This document shows, piece by piece, positions 24,470 to 33,490 of a stretch of 57,803 bases of DNA. Positions within the stretch are counted from its first letter, which is position 1, and each line of letters starts with the position of its first letter. The stretch lies in the NCBI RefSeq assembly GCF_000719555.1, contig NZ_JOGX01000054.1:1-57803 (forward strand), read 5' to 3'. The notes under the pieces are model-generated. The model did no database searches. It was not told the origin of the DNA and was given only the letters and a program-made list of their open reading frames with translations. The translations under genes were made by a program, and so were the position numbers. The DNA comes from Streptomyces sp. NRRL F-5727 (GTDB lineage Bacteria; Actinomycetota; Actinomycetes; Streptomycetales; Streptomycetaceae).

Positions 24470-26091
24470 AGGACGGCGTCAACGGCGTGGCGCTCGGCGT
24501 CTTCGTCTTCTTCTTCCTGGCCGTCACGGTCATGGGCTTCCTCGCCTCCAAGTGGCGCAGGGCCGAGAACGAGAACAGCCTCGACGAGTGGGGCCTGGGC
24601 GGCCGGTCGTTCGGCACCTGGGTCACCTGGTTCCTGCTCGGCGGCGACCTCTACACCGCGTACACCTTCGTCGCCGTCCCGGCGGCCATCTACGCGGCGG
24701 GCGCGGCCGGCTTCTTCGCCGTCCCGTACACCATCCTGGTCTACCCGCTGATCTTCACCTTCCTGCCGCGCCTCTGGTCGGTCTCGCACAAGCACGGGTA
24801 CGTCACCACCTCCGACTTCGTCCGCGGCCGCTTCGGCTCCAAGGGCCTGTCGCTCGCGGTGGCGGTCACCGGCATCCTCGCCACGATGCCGTACATCGCG
24901 CTCCAGCTCGTCGGCATCCAGGCCGTCCTGGACGTGATGGGCGTCGGCGGCGGCGAGAACACCCACTGGTTCATCAAGGACCTGCCGCTGCTCATCGCCT
25001 TCGGCGTGCTCGCCGCGTACACCTACTCCTCGGGCCTGCGCGCCCCGGCGCTCATCGCCTTCGTCAAGGACACCCTGATCTACATCGTCATCGCGGTGGC
25101 GATCATCTACATCCCGATCAAGCTCGGCGGCTTCGACGAGGTCTTCGCCAAGGCCGGCGAGGCGTACGCGACGGTCAACCCGGCCACCGACAAGCCGCGC
25201 GGCGCCCTGGTGCCGGGCGAGGCCGGCCAGTGGACGTACGCGACGCTCGCGCTCGGCTCGGCCCTCGCGCTCTTCATGTACCCGCACTCGATCACGGCGA
25301 CCCTGTCCTCCAAGAGCCGCGAGGTCATCCGCCGCAACACCACGATCCTGCCGCTGTACTCGCTGATGCTGGGCCTGCTCGCGCTGCTCGGCTTCATGGC
25401 GATCGCCGCCGGCGTCAAGGTCGCCAACGGCCAGCTCGCCATCCCGCAGCTCTTCGAGAACATGTTCCCGGACTGGTTCGCGGGCGTCGCCTTCGCCGCG
25501 ATCGGCATCGGCGCGCTCGTCCCGGCCGCGATCATGTCGATCGCCGCGGCCAACCTCTTCACCCGCAACATCTACAAGGACTTCATCAAGAAGGACGCCA
25601 CCCCGGCGCAGGAGACCAAGGTCTCCAAGCTGGTCTCGCTGCTGGTCAAGGTCGGCGCGCTCGCCTTCGTCCTCACCATGGACAAGACCGTCGCGATCAA
25701 CTTCCAGCTGCTCGGCGGCATCTGGATCCTGCAGACCTTCCCGGCCCTGGTCGGCGGTCTGTTCACCCGCTGGTTCCACCGCTGGGCGCTGCTGGCCGGC
25801 TGGGCCGTCGGCATGGTCTACGGCACCGCCGCCGCGTACGGCGTCGCCAGCCCGACCCAGAAGCACTTCGGCGGCTCCTCCGCCGAGATCCCCGGCATCG
25901 GCGAGATCGGCTACATCGGTCTCACCGCCTTCGTCCTCAACGTCGTCGTGACGGTGGTCCTCACCTTCGTCCTCAAGGCCGTCAAGGCCCCCGAGGGCGT
26001 CGACGAGACCTCCCCGTCCGACTACACGGCCGACGCCGGCGACGCCGGCGTCCGCACCGAGCTCCCGAAGGTCGGCGCCGGCACGCACTGA
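24466..26091 (+). CDS. mctP: Sodium:solute symporter, monocarboxylate type (MctP-like)
   Basis: A 541-residue SSS-family transporter with about 13 transmembrane helices. SLDEWGLGGRSFGTWVTWFL is the N-terminal SSS signature, ALALFMYPHSITATLSSKSR the central one, and ALVPAAIMSIAAANLFTRNI lies near the sodium site. The C-terminus is short and polar. By similarity to MctP/MctC it imports pyruvate, lactate, acetate or alanine with Na+ or H+; the exact substrate is inferred. It follows the DUF3311 gene with a 4-nt overlap and is ended by a strong terminator. Confidence 0.88.
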   Translation: MKDGVNGVALGVFVFFFLAVTVMGFLASKWRRAENENSLDEWGLGGRSFGTWVTWFLLGGDLYTAYTFVAVPAAIYAAGAAGFFAVPYTILVYPLIFTFLPRLWSVSHKHGYVTTSDFVRGRFGSKGLSLAVAVTGILATMPYIALQLVGIQAVLDVMGVGGGENTHWFIKDLPLLIAFGVLAAYTYSSGLRAPALIAFVKDTLIYIVIAVAIIYIPIKLGGFDEVFAKAGEAYATVNPATDKPRGALVPGEAGQWTYATLALGSALALFMYPHSITATLSSKSREVIRRNTTILPLYSLMLGLLALLGFMAIAAGVKVANGQLAIPQLFENMFPDWFAGVAFAAIGIGALVPAAIMSIAAANLFTRNIYKDFIKKDATPAQETKVSKLVSLLVKVGALAFVLTMDKTVAINFQLLGGIWILQTFPALVGGLFTRWFHRWALLAGWAVGMVYGTAAAYGVASPTQKHFGGSSAEIPGIGEIGYIGLTAFVLNVVVTVVLTFVLKAVKAPEGVDETSPSDYTADAGDAGVRTELPKVGAGTH

Positions 26092-26104
26092 CCCGGCGGC
26101 ACAC

Positions 26105-26153
26105 GGACGGGGCGAGGGCCCGGGGCGGAAAACCCCGGGCCCTCGCCCCGTCC
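26105..26153 (+). terminator. mctP terminator
   Basis: A perfect 21-bp stem (26105-26125 with 26133-26153) and 7-nt loop containing AAAA, 13 bp after the mctP stop. Confidence 0.9.
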
Positions 26154-26173
26154 GGCCCGGCAGACTGCCCCGC

Positions 26174-26677
26174 ATGGACTTCACGATCAGGGCCGTACGG
26201 CCCGAGGAGTACGAGGAGCTCGGCGAGATCACCGCGCGGGCCTACCTCGACGACGGTCACCTCACCTTCGGCGAGGACGACGACTACCTGCCGGTGATGC
26301 GGGACGTGGCCCGGCGGGCCGTCGAGGCCGAGGTGCTGGTCGCCGTCGACGGCGACGGACGGCTGCTCGGCGGGGTGACCTTCACCGCCGGCGGCGGCGA
26401 GTGGGCCGACATCGCCGGCCCCGGCGAGGCCGAGTTCCGGCTGCTTGCCGTCGCCCGCGCCGCCCGCGGCCGCGGCGTCGGCGAGGCGCTCGTCCGGGCC
26501 TGCGTCGAGCGCGCCCGGGCCCTCGACGGCTGCTCCCGGCTGGTGCTCTCCACCCAGGACCGGATGGCCGAGGCGCACCGGATCTACCGGCGGATCGGCT
26601 TCACCCGCCTGCCCGAACGGGACTGGAGCCCGGTCCCCGAGCTGTCGCCGCTGCTCGTCCTCGCCCTGGAACTCTGA
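26174..26677 (+). CDS. GNAT-family N-acetyltransferase
   Basis: A 167-residue GNAT protein. AEFRLLAVARAARGRGVGEA contains the acetyl-CoA pyrophosphate loop (R/Q-x-x-G-x-G/A form) and VLSTQDRMAEAHRIYRRIGF is the C-terminal motif. It transfers an acetyl group to an unknown amine. CAGACT lies 7 nt before the ATG with no Shine-Dalgarno, suggesting leaderless transcription. It is followed by the nrd control region; no functional link is implied. Confidence 0.88.
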   Translation: MDFTIRAVRPEEYEELGEITARAYLDDGHLTFGEDDDYLPVMRDVARRAVEAEVLVAVDGDGRLLGGVTFTAGGGEWADIAGPGEAEFRLLAVARAARGRGVGEALVRACVERARALDGCSRLVLSTQDRMAEAHRIYRRIGFTRLPERDWSPVPELSPLLVLALEL

Positions 26678-26695
26678 CCACGGGGGGCGACCGAG

Positions 26696-26743
26696 GACAC
26701 AACATGTGGGGGGTGCCACGAGCGGCGCCCCCCACATGTATGC
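26696..26743 (+). promoter_or_regulatory. Candidate NrdR boxes and nrdAB promoter
   Basis: Two ACATGT-centred elements (26702-26707 and 26734-26739) lie 32 bp apart. The first, read from 26696, fits all six conserved positions of the NrdR box pattern and the second fits five. TATGCT (26739-26744) is a good -10 box overlapping the second element. The two elements are also the ends of a 16-bp stem (26702-26717 with 26724-26739) that could terminate the preceding gene. Confidence 0.6.
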
Positions 26744-26744
26744 T

Positions 26745-26850
26745 CGTCCTCGCTGTCGACGCAGGGGAATCCGGTGCGAATCCGGAACTGTCCCGCAACG
26801 GTGTGCTTCGTGCGCTTTTCCGCACGTGGCGAGTCCGAGCACCTGCGCGC
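26745..26850 (+). ncRNA. Cobalamin (B12) riboswitch aptamer
   Basis: AGGGGAATCCGGTGCGAATC, CGGAACTGTCCCGCAACGGT and GAGTCCGAGCACCTGC (26831-26846) are the conserved core blocks of the adenosylcobalamin riboswitch, in order. It precedes nrdA by about 145 nt; that stretch, GC-rich and able to form hairpins, would be the expression platform. In S. coelicolor a B12 riboswitch turns off class Ia ribonucleotide reductase when B12 allows the class II enzyme to work. Confidence 0.92.
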
Positions 26851-26995
26851 AGTGCGCCCGGTCCGTCCGTTCCGGGTGCCGACGACGTCCGGGCCTCGCG
26901 GAATGGGCCGGTGGACGCGGGCGCTTCCGCGCGTACGGATGCCCGCCCGCCCCTCCCCCGCCGTGGCCCCGGGCCGAGCGAGGGAGAGCCCCCAC

Positions 26996-29374
26996 GTGAC
27001 CATCGCGCCTGCGGGTCCGTCAGCCGCCGAGGCCGCCGCGATCGAGAGCGACGGCCCCGGGACCGTACTGCTGCGGACCCTGACCGACCTCACCGCCGAC
27101 CTCACCGACACCGACCCCGGCCGGGTCGCCGCCGCCGCCCTGCGCGGCCGGCACGCCGGTTCGGACGAGGCGGAGCTGCGCGAACTGGCCACCGAGGCCG
27201 CCGCCGGACTCATCTCCGAGGACCCCGCCTACTCCCGGCTCGCCGCCCGCCTGCTCACCCTCACGATCGCCGAGGAGGCGGCCGGGCAGGGCGCGGTCTC
27301 CTTCTCCGCCTCGGTCGCCACCGGCCACCGCGAGGGCCTGATCGCCGACCGCACCGCCGACTTCGTCGCGCTGCACGCCGCCCGCCTGGACGCGCTGATC
27401 GACCCGGCCGCCGACGACCGCTTCGGCTACTTCGGCCTGCGCACCCTGTACTCCCGCTACCTGCTGCGCCACCCGATCACCCGCAAGGTGATCGAGACCC
27501 CGCAGCACTTCATGCTCCGGGTCGCGGCCGGCCTCGCCGAGGACGACTCGGTCCGCGCGCTGGACGAGGTCGCGGCGCTCTACGGGCTGATGAGCCGGCT
27601 CGACTACCTGCCCTCCTCCCCCACGCTCTTCAACTCCGGCACCCGCCACCCCCAGATGTCCTCCTGCTACCTCCTGGACTCCCCGCAGGACGAGCTGGAC
27701 TCGATCTACGACCGCTACCACCAGGTCGCGCGCCTGTCGAAGCACGCGGGCGGCATCGGTCTGTCCTACTCGCGGATCCGCTCGCGCGGTTCGCTGATCC
27801 GCGGCACCAACGGGCACTCCAACGGCATCGTGCCGTTTCTGAAGACGCTCGACGCCTCGGTCGCCGCCGTGAACCAGGGCGGCCGCCGCAAGGGCGCCGC
27901 CGCCGTCTACCTGGAGACCTGGCACGCCGACATCGAGGAGTTCCTGGAGCTCCGCGACAACACCGGCGAGGACGCCCGCCGCACCCACAACCTGAACCTC
28001 GCCCACTGGATCCCGGACGAGTTCATGCGCCGGGTCAACGCCGACGCCGAATGGTCGCTGTTCTCCCCGGCGGACGTGCCCGAGCTGGTCGACCTGTACG
28101 GCGAGGAGTTCGACGCCGCCTACCGCAAGGCCGAGGAGGCGGGCCTGGCCCGCAGGACCATGCCGGCCCGTGACCTGTACGGCCGGATGATGCGGACCCT
28201 GGCCCAGACCGGCAACGGCTGGATGACCTTCAAGGACGCCTCCAACCGGACCGCGAACCAGACCGCCCTGCCCGGCCGCGTGGTGCACTCCTCGAACCTG
28301 TGCACCGAGATCATCGAGGTCACCAACGACGACGAGACCGCGGTGTGCAACCTCGGCTCGGTCAACCTGGGTGCCTTCGTGGCCGGTTCGGACATCGACT
28401 GGGAGCGCCTGGACGAGACCGTCCGCACGGCCGTCACCTTCCTCGACCGGGTCGTCGACATCAACTTCTACCCGACCGAGCAGGCGGGCCGCTCCAACGC
28501 CAGGTGGCGCCCGGTGGGCCTGGGCGCGATGGGCCTCCAGGACGTCTTCTTCCAGCTGAAGCTGCCCTTCGACTCCCCCGAGGCCCGCGCGCTGTCCACC
28601 CGGATCGCCGAGCGGATCATGCTCGCCGCGTACGAGGCGTCCGCCGACCTCGCCGAGCGCAGCGGCCCGCTCCCGGCCTGGGCCGAGACCCGCACCGCCC
28701 AGGGCGTCCTGCACCCCGACCACTACGACGTCGAGCTGAACTGGCCGGAGCGCTGGGCGGCGCTGCGCGAGCGGATCGCGACGACCGGCATGCGCAACTC
28801 CCTCCTCCTCGCCATCGCGCCGACCGCGACGATCGCCTCGATCGCCGGCGTCTACGAGTGCATCGAGCCGCAGGTCTCCAACCTCTTCAAGCGCGAGACG
28901 CTGTCCGGCGAGTTCCTCCAGGTCAACTCGTACCTCGTCGACGAGCTGAAGAAGCTCGGCGTGTGGGACGCGCAGACCCGGGAGGCGCTGCGCGACGCCA
29001 ACGGCTCGGTGGCCGGCTTCAGCTGGGTCCCGGCCGAGGTGCGCGAGCTGTACCGCACGGCCTGGGAGATCCCGCAGCGCGGCCTCATCGACATGGCCGC
29101 GGCGCGCACCCCGTTCCTGGACCAGTCCCAGTCCCTGAACCTGTTCATGGAGACGCCGACGATCGGCAAGCTGTCGTCGATGTACGCGTACGCCTGGAAG
29201 CAGGGCCTGAAGACGACGTACTACCTGCGCTCCCGCCCGGCGACCCGGATCGCCCGCGCCGCCCAGGCGTCGACGCCGGCCGCCACCCCCGTCCCCGTCC
29301 AGCAGGCGGCCCCCGACGCCGACGCGATCGCCTGCTCCCTGGAGAACCCCGAGTCCTGCGAGGCATGCCAGTAA
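26996..29374 (+). CDS. nrdA: Class Ia ribonucleotide reductase, large subunit
   Basis: The protein is 792 residues from GTG 26996, with AGGGAG 10 nt upstream. Active-site elements are intact: HPQMSSCYLL (first redox Cys), SSNLCTEIIE (Asn, radical Cys, Glu), TAVCNLGSVNL (second redox Cys), and the C-terminal SCEACQ pair that passes electrons from thioredoxin. It reduces ribonucleoside diphosphates using the NrdB tyrosyl radical. The N-terminal ATP-cone is eroded: the later helix (LATEAAAGLISEDPAYSRLA) is present but the usual V-x-K-R-D-G start is missing, so overall dATP control may be absent. It is coupled to nrdB by TAATG and controlled by the B12 riboswitch and probably NrdR. Confidence 0.95.
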   Translation: MTIAPAGPSAAEAAAIESDGPGTVLLRTLTDLTADLTDTDPGRVAAAALRGRHAGSDEAELRELATEAAAGLISEDPAYSRLAARLLTLTIAEEAAGQGAVSFSASVATGHREGLIADRTADFVALHAARLDALIDPAADDRFGYFGLRTLYSRYLLRHPITRKVIETPQHFMLRVAAGLAEDDSVRALDEVAALYGLMSRLDYLPSSPTLFNSGTRHPQMSSCYLLDSPQDELDSIYDRYHQVARLSKHAGGIGLSYSRIRSRGSLIRGTNGHSNGIVPFLKTLDASVAAVNQGGRRKGAAAVYLETWHADIEEFLELRDNTGEDARRTHNLNLAHWIPDEFMRRVNADAEWSLFSPADVPELVDLYGEEFDAAYRKAEEAGLARRTMPARDLYGRMMRTLAQTGNGWMTFKDASNRTANQTALPGRVVHSSNLCTEIIEVTNDDETAVCNLGSVNLGAFVAGSDIDWERLDETVRTAVTFLDRVVDINFYPTEQAGRSNARWRPVGLGAMGLQDVFFQLKLPFDSPEARALSTRIAERIMLAAYEASADLAERSGPLPAWAETRTAQGVLHPDHYDVELNWPERWAALRERIATTGMRNSLLLAIAPTATIASIAGVYECIEPQVSNLFKRETLSGEFLQVNSYLVDELKKLGVWDAQTREALRDANGSVAGFSWVPAEVRELYRTAWEIPQRGLIDMAAARTPFLDQSQSLNLFMETPTIGKLSSMYAYAWKQGLKTTYYLRSRPATRIARAAQASTPAATPVPVQQAAPDADAIACSLENPESCEACQ

Positions 29375-30390
29375 TGAGCACCACCGAGAAGAAGAACCTC
29401 CTGGACCCGGGCTTCGAGCTGACGCTCCGCCCGATGCGCTACCCGGACTTCTACGAGCGCTACCGGGACGCCATCAAGAACACCTGGACCGTCGAGGAGG
29501 TCGACCTCCACTCGGACGTCGCCGACCTCGCCAAGCTCACCCCCGGCGAGCAGCACATGATCGGCCGGCTGGTCGCGTTCTTCGCGACGGGCGACTCGAT
29601 CGTCGCGAACAACCTGGTCCTGACGCTCTACAAGCACATCAACTCCCCGGAGGCCCGCCTCTACCTGAGCCGCCAGCTCTTCGAGGAGGCCGTCCACGTC
29701 CAGTTCTACCTGACCCTCCTGGACACCTACCTCCCCGATCCGGACGACCGCGCGGCGGCCTTCGCGGCGGTCGAGAACATCCCCTCCATCCGCGAGAAGG
29801 CGCAGTTCTGCTTCACGTGGATGGACTCGGTCGAGAAGATCGAGAAGCTGGAGACGGCCGCCGACCGCCGCCGCTTCCTGCTCAACCTGATCTGCTTCGC
29901 CGCCTGCATCGAGGGCCTGTTCTTCTACGGCGCCTTCGCGTACGTCTACTGGTTCCGCAGCCGCGGCCTGCTGCACGGCCTGGCGACGGGCACCAACTGG
30001 GTCTTCCGCGACGAGACCATGCACATGAACTTCGCCTTCGAGGTCGTGGACACGGTCCGCAAGGAGGAGCCGGAGCTCTTCGACGACGCCCTCCAGCAGC
30101 AGGTCACGGACATGCTGAAGGAGGCCGTCGAGGCGGAGCTCCAGTTCGGCCGCGACCTGTGCGGCGACGGCCTGCCGGGCATGAACACCGAGTCCATGCG
30201 CGAGTACCTCCAGTGCGTCGCCGACCAGCGCCTCCAGCGCCTCGGCTTCCCCCCGGTCTACGGCTCCGAGAACCCGTTCGCCTTCATGGAGCTCCAGGGC
30301 GTCCAGGAACTCACCAACTTCTTCGAGCGCCGCCCCTCCGCCTACCAGGTGGCGGTCGAGGGCACGGTCGACCTGGACGAGGACTTCTAG
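29374..30390 (+). CDS. nrdB: Class Ia ribonucleotide reductase, small subunit
   Basis: A 338-residue di-iron protein. The metal ligands D74, E105, H108, E180, E214 and H217 and the radical tyrosine Y112 occur with exactly the spacing of E. coli NrdB (D84, E115, H118, E204, E238, H241, Y122). It generates and stores the tyrosyl radical used by NrdA. Its ATG overlaps the nrdA stop (TAATG), and the C-terminal tail ends in acidic residues (TVDLDEDF) for binding NrdA. In S. coelicolor an AraC-type nrdS follows; here a terminator and the convergent def gene follow instead. Confidence 0.95.
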   Translation: MSTTEKKNLLDPGFELTLRPMRYPDFYERYRDAIKNTWTVEEVDLHSDVADLAKLTPGEQHMIGRLVAFFATGDSIVANNLVLTLYKHINSPEARLYLSRQLFEEAVHVQFYLTLLDTYLPDPDDRAAAFAAVENIPSIREKAQFCFTWMDSVEKIEKLETAADRRRFLLNLICFAACIEGLFFYGAFAYVYWFRSRGLLHGLATGTNWVFRDETMHMNFAFEVVDTVRKEEPELFDDALQQQVTDMLKEAVEAELQFGRDLCGDGLPGMNTESMREYLQCVADQRLQRLGFPPVYGSENPFAFMELQGVQELTNFFERRPSAYQVAVEGTVDLDEDF

Positions 30391-30409
30391 TCCGTCCGGA
30401 CACGCGAGA

Positions 30410-30439
30410 GGGCCCCGCACTCGGTCGAGTGCGGGGCCC
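30410..30439. terminator. Bidirectional terminator, nrdB/def
   Basis: A perfect 14-bp stem (30410-30423 with 30426-30439; the innermost pairs probably open into a hexaloop) between convergent genes. Confidence 0.85.
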
Positions 30440-30454
30440 TTCTCCGTACGCGGC

Positions 30455-31105
30455 TCAGTCGTTCGGGACGACCGGGTAGCGCGGGGTGCCCTCGGCCATC
30501 TGGCGGAGGGCGTCCTTGCGGTCGCGCTTGGAGAGCTTGTCGATGTACAGGAAGCCGTACAGGTGGTCCGTCTCGTGCTGGAGGCAGCGGGCGAAGTAGC
30601 CGGTGCCGCGGACCTTGATGGGGTTGCCGTGCAGGTCCTGGCCGTGGACCTCGGCGAAGTCCGGGCGGGCCAGCTCCGCGTAGGCGGTGGGGACCGAGAG
30701 GCAGCCCTCGTTGGAGTCGTCGAGGTGGCGGCGGTCGGCCGGCAGCTCCTGGAGCACCGGGTTCACCACGTGGCCGGTGTGGCGGACGCCCTCGTCGTCG
30801 GGGCAGTCGTAGACGAAGACCTTCAGGCCGACGCCGATCTGGTTGGCGGCGAGGCCGACGCCCTCGGCGGTCTTCTGGCTGGCGAACATGTCGTCGACCA
30901 GGGCCGCGAGTTCGGGGCCGAACTCGGTGACGTCCTTGCACTCGTGGTGGAGCACCGGGTTGCCGACGACCGTGATCGGACGGGAGGTGCCGCGCTCGCG
31001 GTGCGCGAGTTCGCGCGCCTCGCAGTCCTCCGTGTCCACGATGTAGCCGTCGTCGTCCAGGGCGTAGCCCGTGAAGATCTGCTCGCCCGTCTCCTGCTGC
31101 GCCAT
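30455..31105 (-). CDS. def: Peptide deformylase
   Basis: A 216-residue metalloenzyme that removes the formyl group from nascent proteins. Motif 1 [10 protein letters not shown] (82-91), motif 2 EGCLSVP (133-139, metal Cys135) and motif 3 QHETDH (176-181, two metal His and the catalytic Glu) are intact. About 42 extra N-terminal residues precede the core; these are acidic and probably flexible. ATG 31105 is the only good start. It is one of possibly several deformylases in the genome. Confidence 0.94.
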   Translation of the reverse strand: MAQQETGEQIFTGYALDDDGYIVDTEDCEARELAHRERGTSRPITVVGNPVLHHECKDVTEFGPELAALVDDMFASQKTAEGVGLAANQIGVGLKVFVYDCPDDEGVRHTGHVVNPVLQELPADRRHLDDSNEGCLSVPTAYAELARPDFAEVHGQDLHGNPIKVRGTGYFARCLQHETDHLYGFLYIDKLSKRDRKDALRQMAEGTPRYPVVPND

Positions 31106-31172
31106 GTGCCGCCGCGCCTTCCTGAAAACCCGATTCCGTCAGGGGACAGCCTACGGGGCCGGGGCGGAAGGC

Positions 31173-32153
31173 TCAGCAGACCTCTTCGAGATCGCGCCAT
31201 TCCCGGCTGTCGGGGCTGTCGGCGACCCAGCCGTCGAGGAGGCCGCGGACCAGGTCGGCCGGTGCCGCGATGCCGCACTCGCGCTCGGGCACCCACAGCT
31301 CGCCGGGCGAGCGGTGGCCGAGCGGTCCGGGGTGGCCGGGCTCGCTGTGGTCGTGCGGGTCGACGTGGTCGCCCTCGCCCTCGGCGCTGGGCATGGTCGA
31401 CTCGGAGCAGGCGCGACAGAGGAGCCGTACGGACGACGACCAGTCCTCGGCGGCGAAGCCGGCCTCGGCGGCCAGCTGCTCCAGGGCGTCCCGGTCCGCC
31501 TCGGTGGCGGCCTCCAGGAGGACGACCCAGGTGGGGACGGGTGAGGGGGCCCACAGCTCGATCTCGTCGAAGACCGGGTAGGAGGGGCCGGCGGTGGTGG
31601 TGCGCTCGCCGTTCGGGACGCCGTCGTGGAGGACGACCTCGCCCCAGCGGCGGCCGGAGGACGGCAGCGGGATGGAGAGGACCTCGATGCGGGCCGGGTC
31701 GAGCCGGCGGCCCCACACGACCTCGGCCTCGCCCTCCGGGGAGAGCCGGACGGCGGCGCTGCCGAGCTCCATCCCGGCGGGCTCGCCGGTGGCGGAGGAG
31801 GCGCCGGGGACCTTCAGTCCGTACGCCTGCCAGGCGCGGCGGGCCAGCGGCCAGTCCTGCAGGGCGGTGGCGGCGATGCCGACGTTCCACCAGTCGGGGG
31901 CGCCGGTCTCCTTGTCGAGCAGGGCCACGGCCCGCAGTCCGGCGGCGCGGGCCTGCTCCCAGTCGTGCCGGAACTTGTGCAGCAGCGCCAGGTTGAACCA
32001 GGACTCGGAGAGCCAGGGCTCCAGATCGGCCGCCCGGGTGAGCAGCGCGCCCGCGTCCTCGTACCGGCCGTCGCCGATCAGCGTGAACGCGCGGTCGGTG
32101 GCCTGCCGCCACGAGGCGGAGGGCCGATGCCGTACCTTCCCGAAGATCCTCAC
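31173..32153 (-). CDS. Tetratricopeptide-repeat protein
   Basis: A 326-residue cytosolic protein from GTG 32153 (VRIFGKVRHRPSASWRQATD). Residues about 15-110 hold three TPR-type helical pairs (FTLIGDGRYEDAGALLTRAA, WFNLALLHKFRHDWEQARAA, VGIAATALQDWPLARRAWQA). The C-terminal part is an actinobacterial domain of unknown role with a LCRACSES zinc-like pair and a His/Asp-rich stretch. An ATG at 32201 in frame would add 16 residues, but the family begins at RIFGKV. It lies 67 bp upstream of def in the same direction. Confidence 0.85.
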   Translation of the reverse strand: MRIFGKVRHRPSASWRQATDRAFTLIGDGRYEDAGALLTRAADLEPWLSESWFNLALLHKFRHDWEQARAAGLRAVALLDKETGAPDWWNVGIAATALQDWPLARRAWQAYGLKVPGASSATGEPAGMELGSAAVRLSPEGEAEVVWGRRLDPARIEVLSIPLPSSGRRWGEVVLHDGVPNGERTTTAGPSYPVFDEIELWAPSPVPTWVVLLEAATEADRDALEQLAAEAGFAAEDWSSSVRLLCRACSESTMPSAEGEGDHVDPHDHSEPGHPGPLGHRSPGELWVPERECGIAAPADLVRGLLDGWVADSPDSREWRDLEEVC

Positions 32154-32233
32154 GATTCCCGCCTGCCCGGTCGCTTCACCCTCTTGTTCGCATCCAACCA
32201 TGCCGGGTCGGACGCGCGCTCATTACCCATGGG

Positions 32234-33490
32234 TTACCCCGTGGGGGCCGAGGTCACCCCAGGGGTTCCGCCGCGGGCCAGGACCCTGGCCAGGCAGGCG
32301 ACGACCTCGGGGTGGTAGTCGCGGGCGGTGCCGAGCCGGAGCAGCTCCAGGGCTTCCAGGGCGGCGGCCGCGTCCTCGCCGGCGAGGTCGTCGTAGGCGT
32401 TCACGGCGCGGACGATGCGGGCGGCCCGGGGCTGCTCGCGGTACGGGTCGGCCTGCCGCTCGACGACGTGGGCGACGGCGGCGGGGACGCCGGTCATGCG
32501 GACGACCTCGCCGCCGAGGAGGGCGATCCGGCGCTGCTGGTCGGCGGGGAGGAGGGCGGTGGCGCCGCCGGCGACGGGGTCGACGAGGGAGAGCTGTCCG
32601 ATGTCGTGCATGAGGGCCGCGTACTCCAGGACGGTCAGCTCGGCGCCGCCGAGGCCCAGCTCGCGGCCGACGGCGGTGGAGAGGGCGGCGACCCGGCGGG
32701 CGTGGCCGGGCGGGGTGCAGCCGGCGATCTCGGTCGCCCGGGCGAGGGAGGCGATGGTCTGCCGGTTGACGGTGCGGATGGCGGCGTACCGCCGGAAGGA
32801 GACCTGGGTGAGCAGCAGCGGTACGGCGAGGACGGGGAGCGCCCAGAGTCCGGCGGCGCCGACGCCGAGGGCCATGACGACGCCGGTGGCGCAGACGGCG
32901 GAGCCGATGCCGGGGAGGGCGCGCAGTTCGTCGCGGAGGAGGGGGCCGTACGGGTAAGCGGTGCGGGCGCGGAGCAGGAGGGCGGCGAGGACGGCGTCGC
33001 AGAGGCCGGTCAGTCCGAGGACGAGGACGAGGAAGAGGGCGTAGGCGGTGCCGAGGCCGAGGTGTCCGGTGACGGTGCCGGAGTTGTAGAGCGGCTGGAA
33101 GCAGAGGGCGGCGAAGCCGACGGTGAGGACCCGGCGGGCGAGGTGGTCGAGGTCGGGGCCGTGGCCGCGGGCGATGTGGGGCACGATGCCGGCGAGTCCG
33201 CCGGCGCAGACGACGGCGACGATCTGGAGGACGCCGTGGGTGGTGGCGGCGCCGGCGTCGTCGCCGAGGAGGGCGTAGGCGAGGGCGCCGGCGGCGGCGA
33301 GCGGGGCGGGTTCGCGTTCTCCGGGGTGGGCGCCGCGGCGGGCCAGTTCGCCGAGGGCGATGAGGGCGCCGAAGGCGAGGGCGTTGCCGGGTTCGGCGAG
33401 GCCGTGCCAGAGGGTGTGGGCGAGTCCGGCCGCGCCGAGGAGGAGGGCGGCGCCGTGGACGGCGCCGACGGTGACCGCCCCGGGTCTCAT
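32234..33490 (-). CDS. Membrane HD-domain protein, degenerate HD-GYP partner
   Basis: A 418-residue protein: about six transmembrane helices (1-220), then an HD-type domain with ALMHDIGQLSLVDPV at about 295. The HD dyad is present, but the downstream GYP segment (HHExxDGxGYP in HD-GYP enzymes) is replaced by VVERQADPYREQ, so cyclic-di-GMP hydrolysis is doubtful. Its ATG overlaps the stop of the upstream HD-GYP gene by 4 nt (ATGA), so the two are made together and may form a pair. Function is otherwise unknown. Confidence 0.82.
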   Translation of the reverse strand: MRPGAVTVGAVHGAALLLGAAGLAHTLWHGLAEPGNALAFGALIALGELARRGAHPGEREPAPLAAAGALAYALLGDDAGAATTHGVLQIVAVVCAGGLAGIVPHIARGHGPDLDHLARRVLTVGFAALCFQPLYNSGTVTGHLGLGTAYALFLVLVLGLTGLCDAVLAALLLRARTAYPYGPLLRDELRALPGIGSAVCATGVVMALGVGAAGLWALPVLAVPLLLTQVSFRRYAAIRTVNRQTIASLARATEIAGCTPPGHARRVAALSTAVGRELGLGGAELTVLEYAALMHDIGQLSLVDPVAGGATALLPADQQRRIALLGGEVVRMTGVPAAVAHVVERQADPYREQPRAARIVRAVNAYDDLAGEDAAAALEALELLRLGTARDYHPEVVACLARVLARGGTPGVTSAPTG

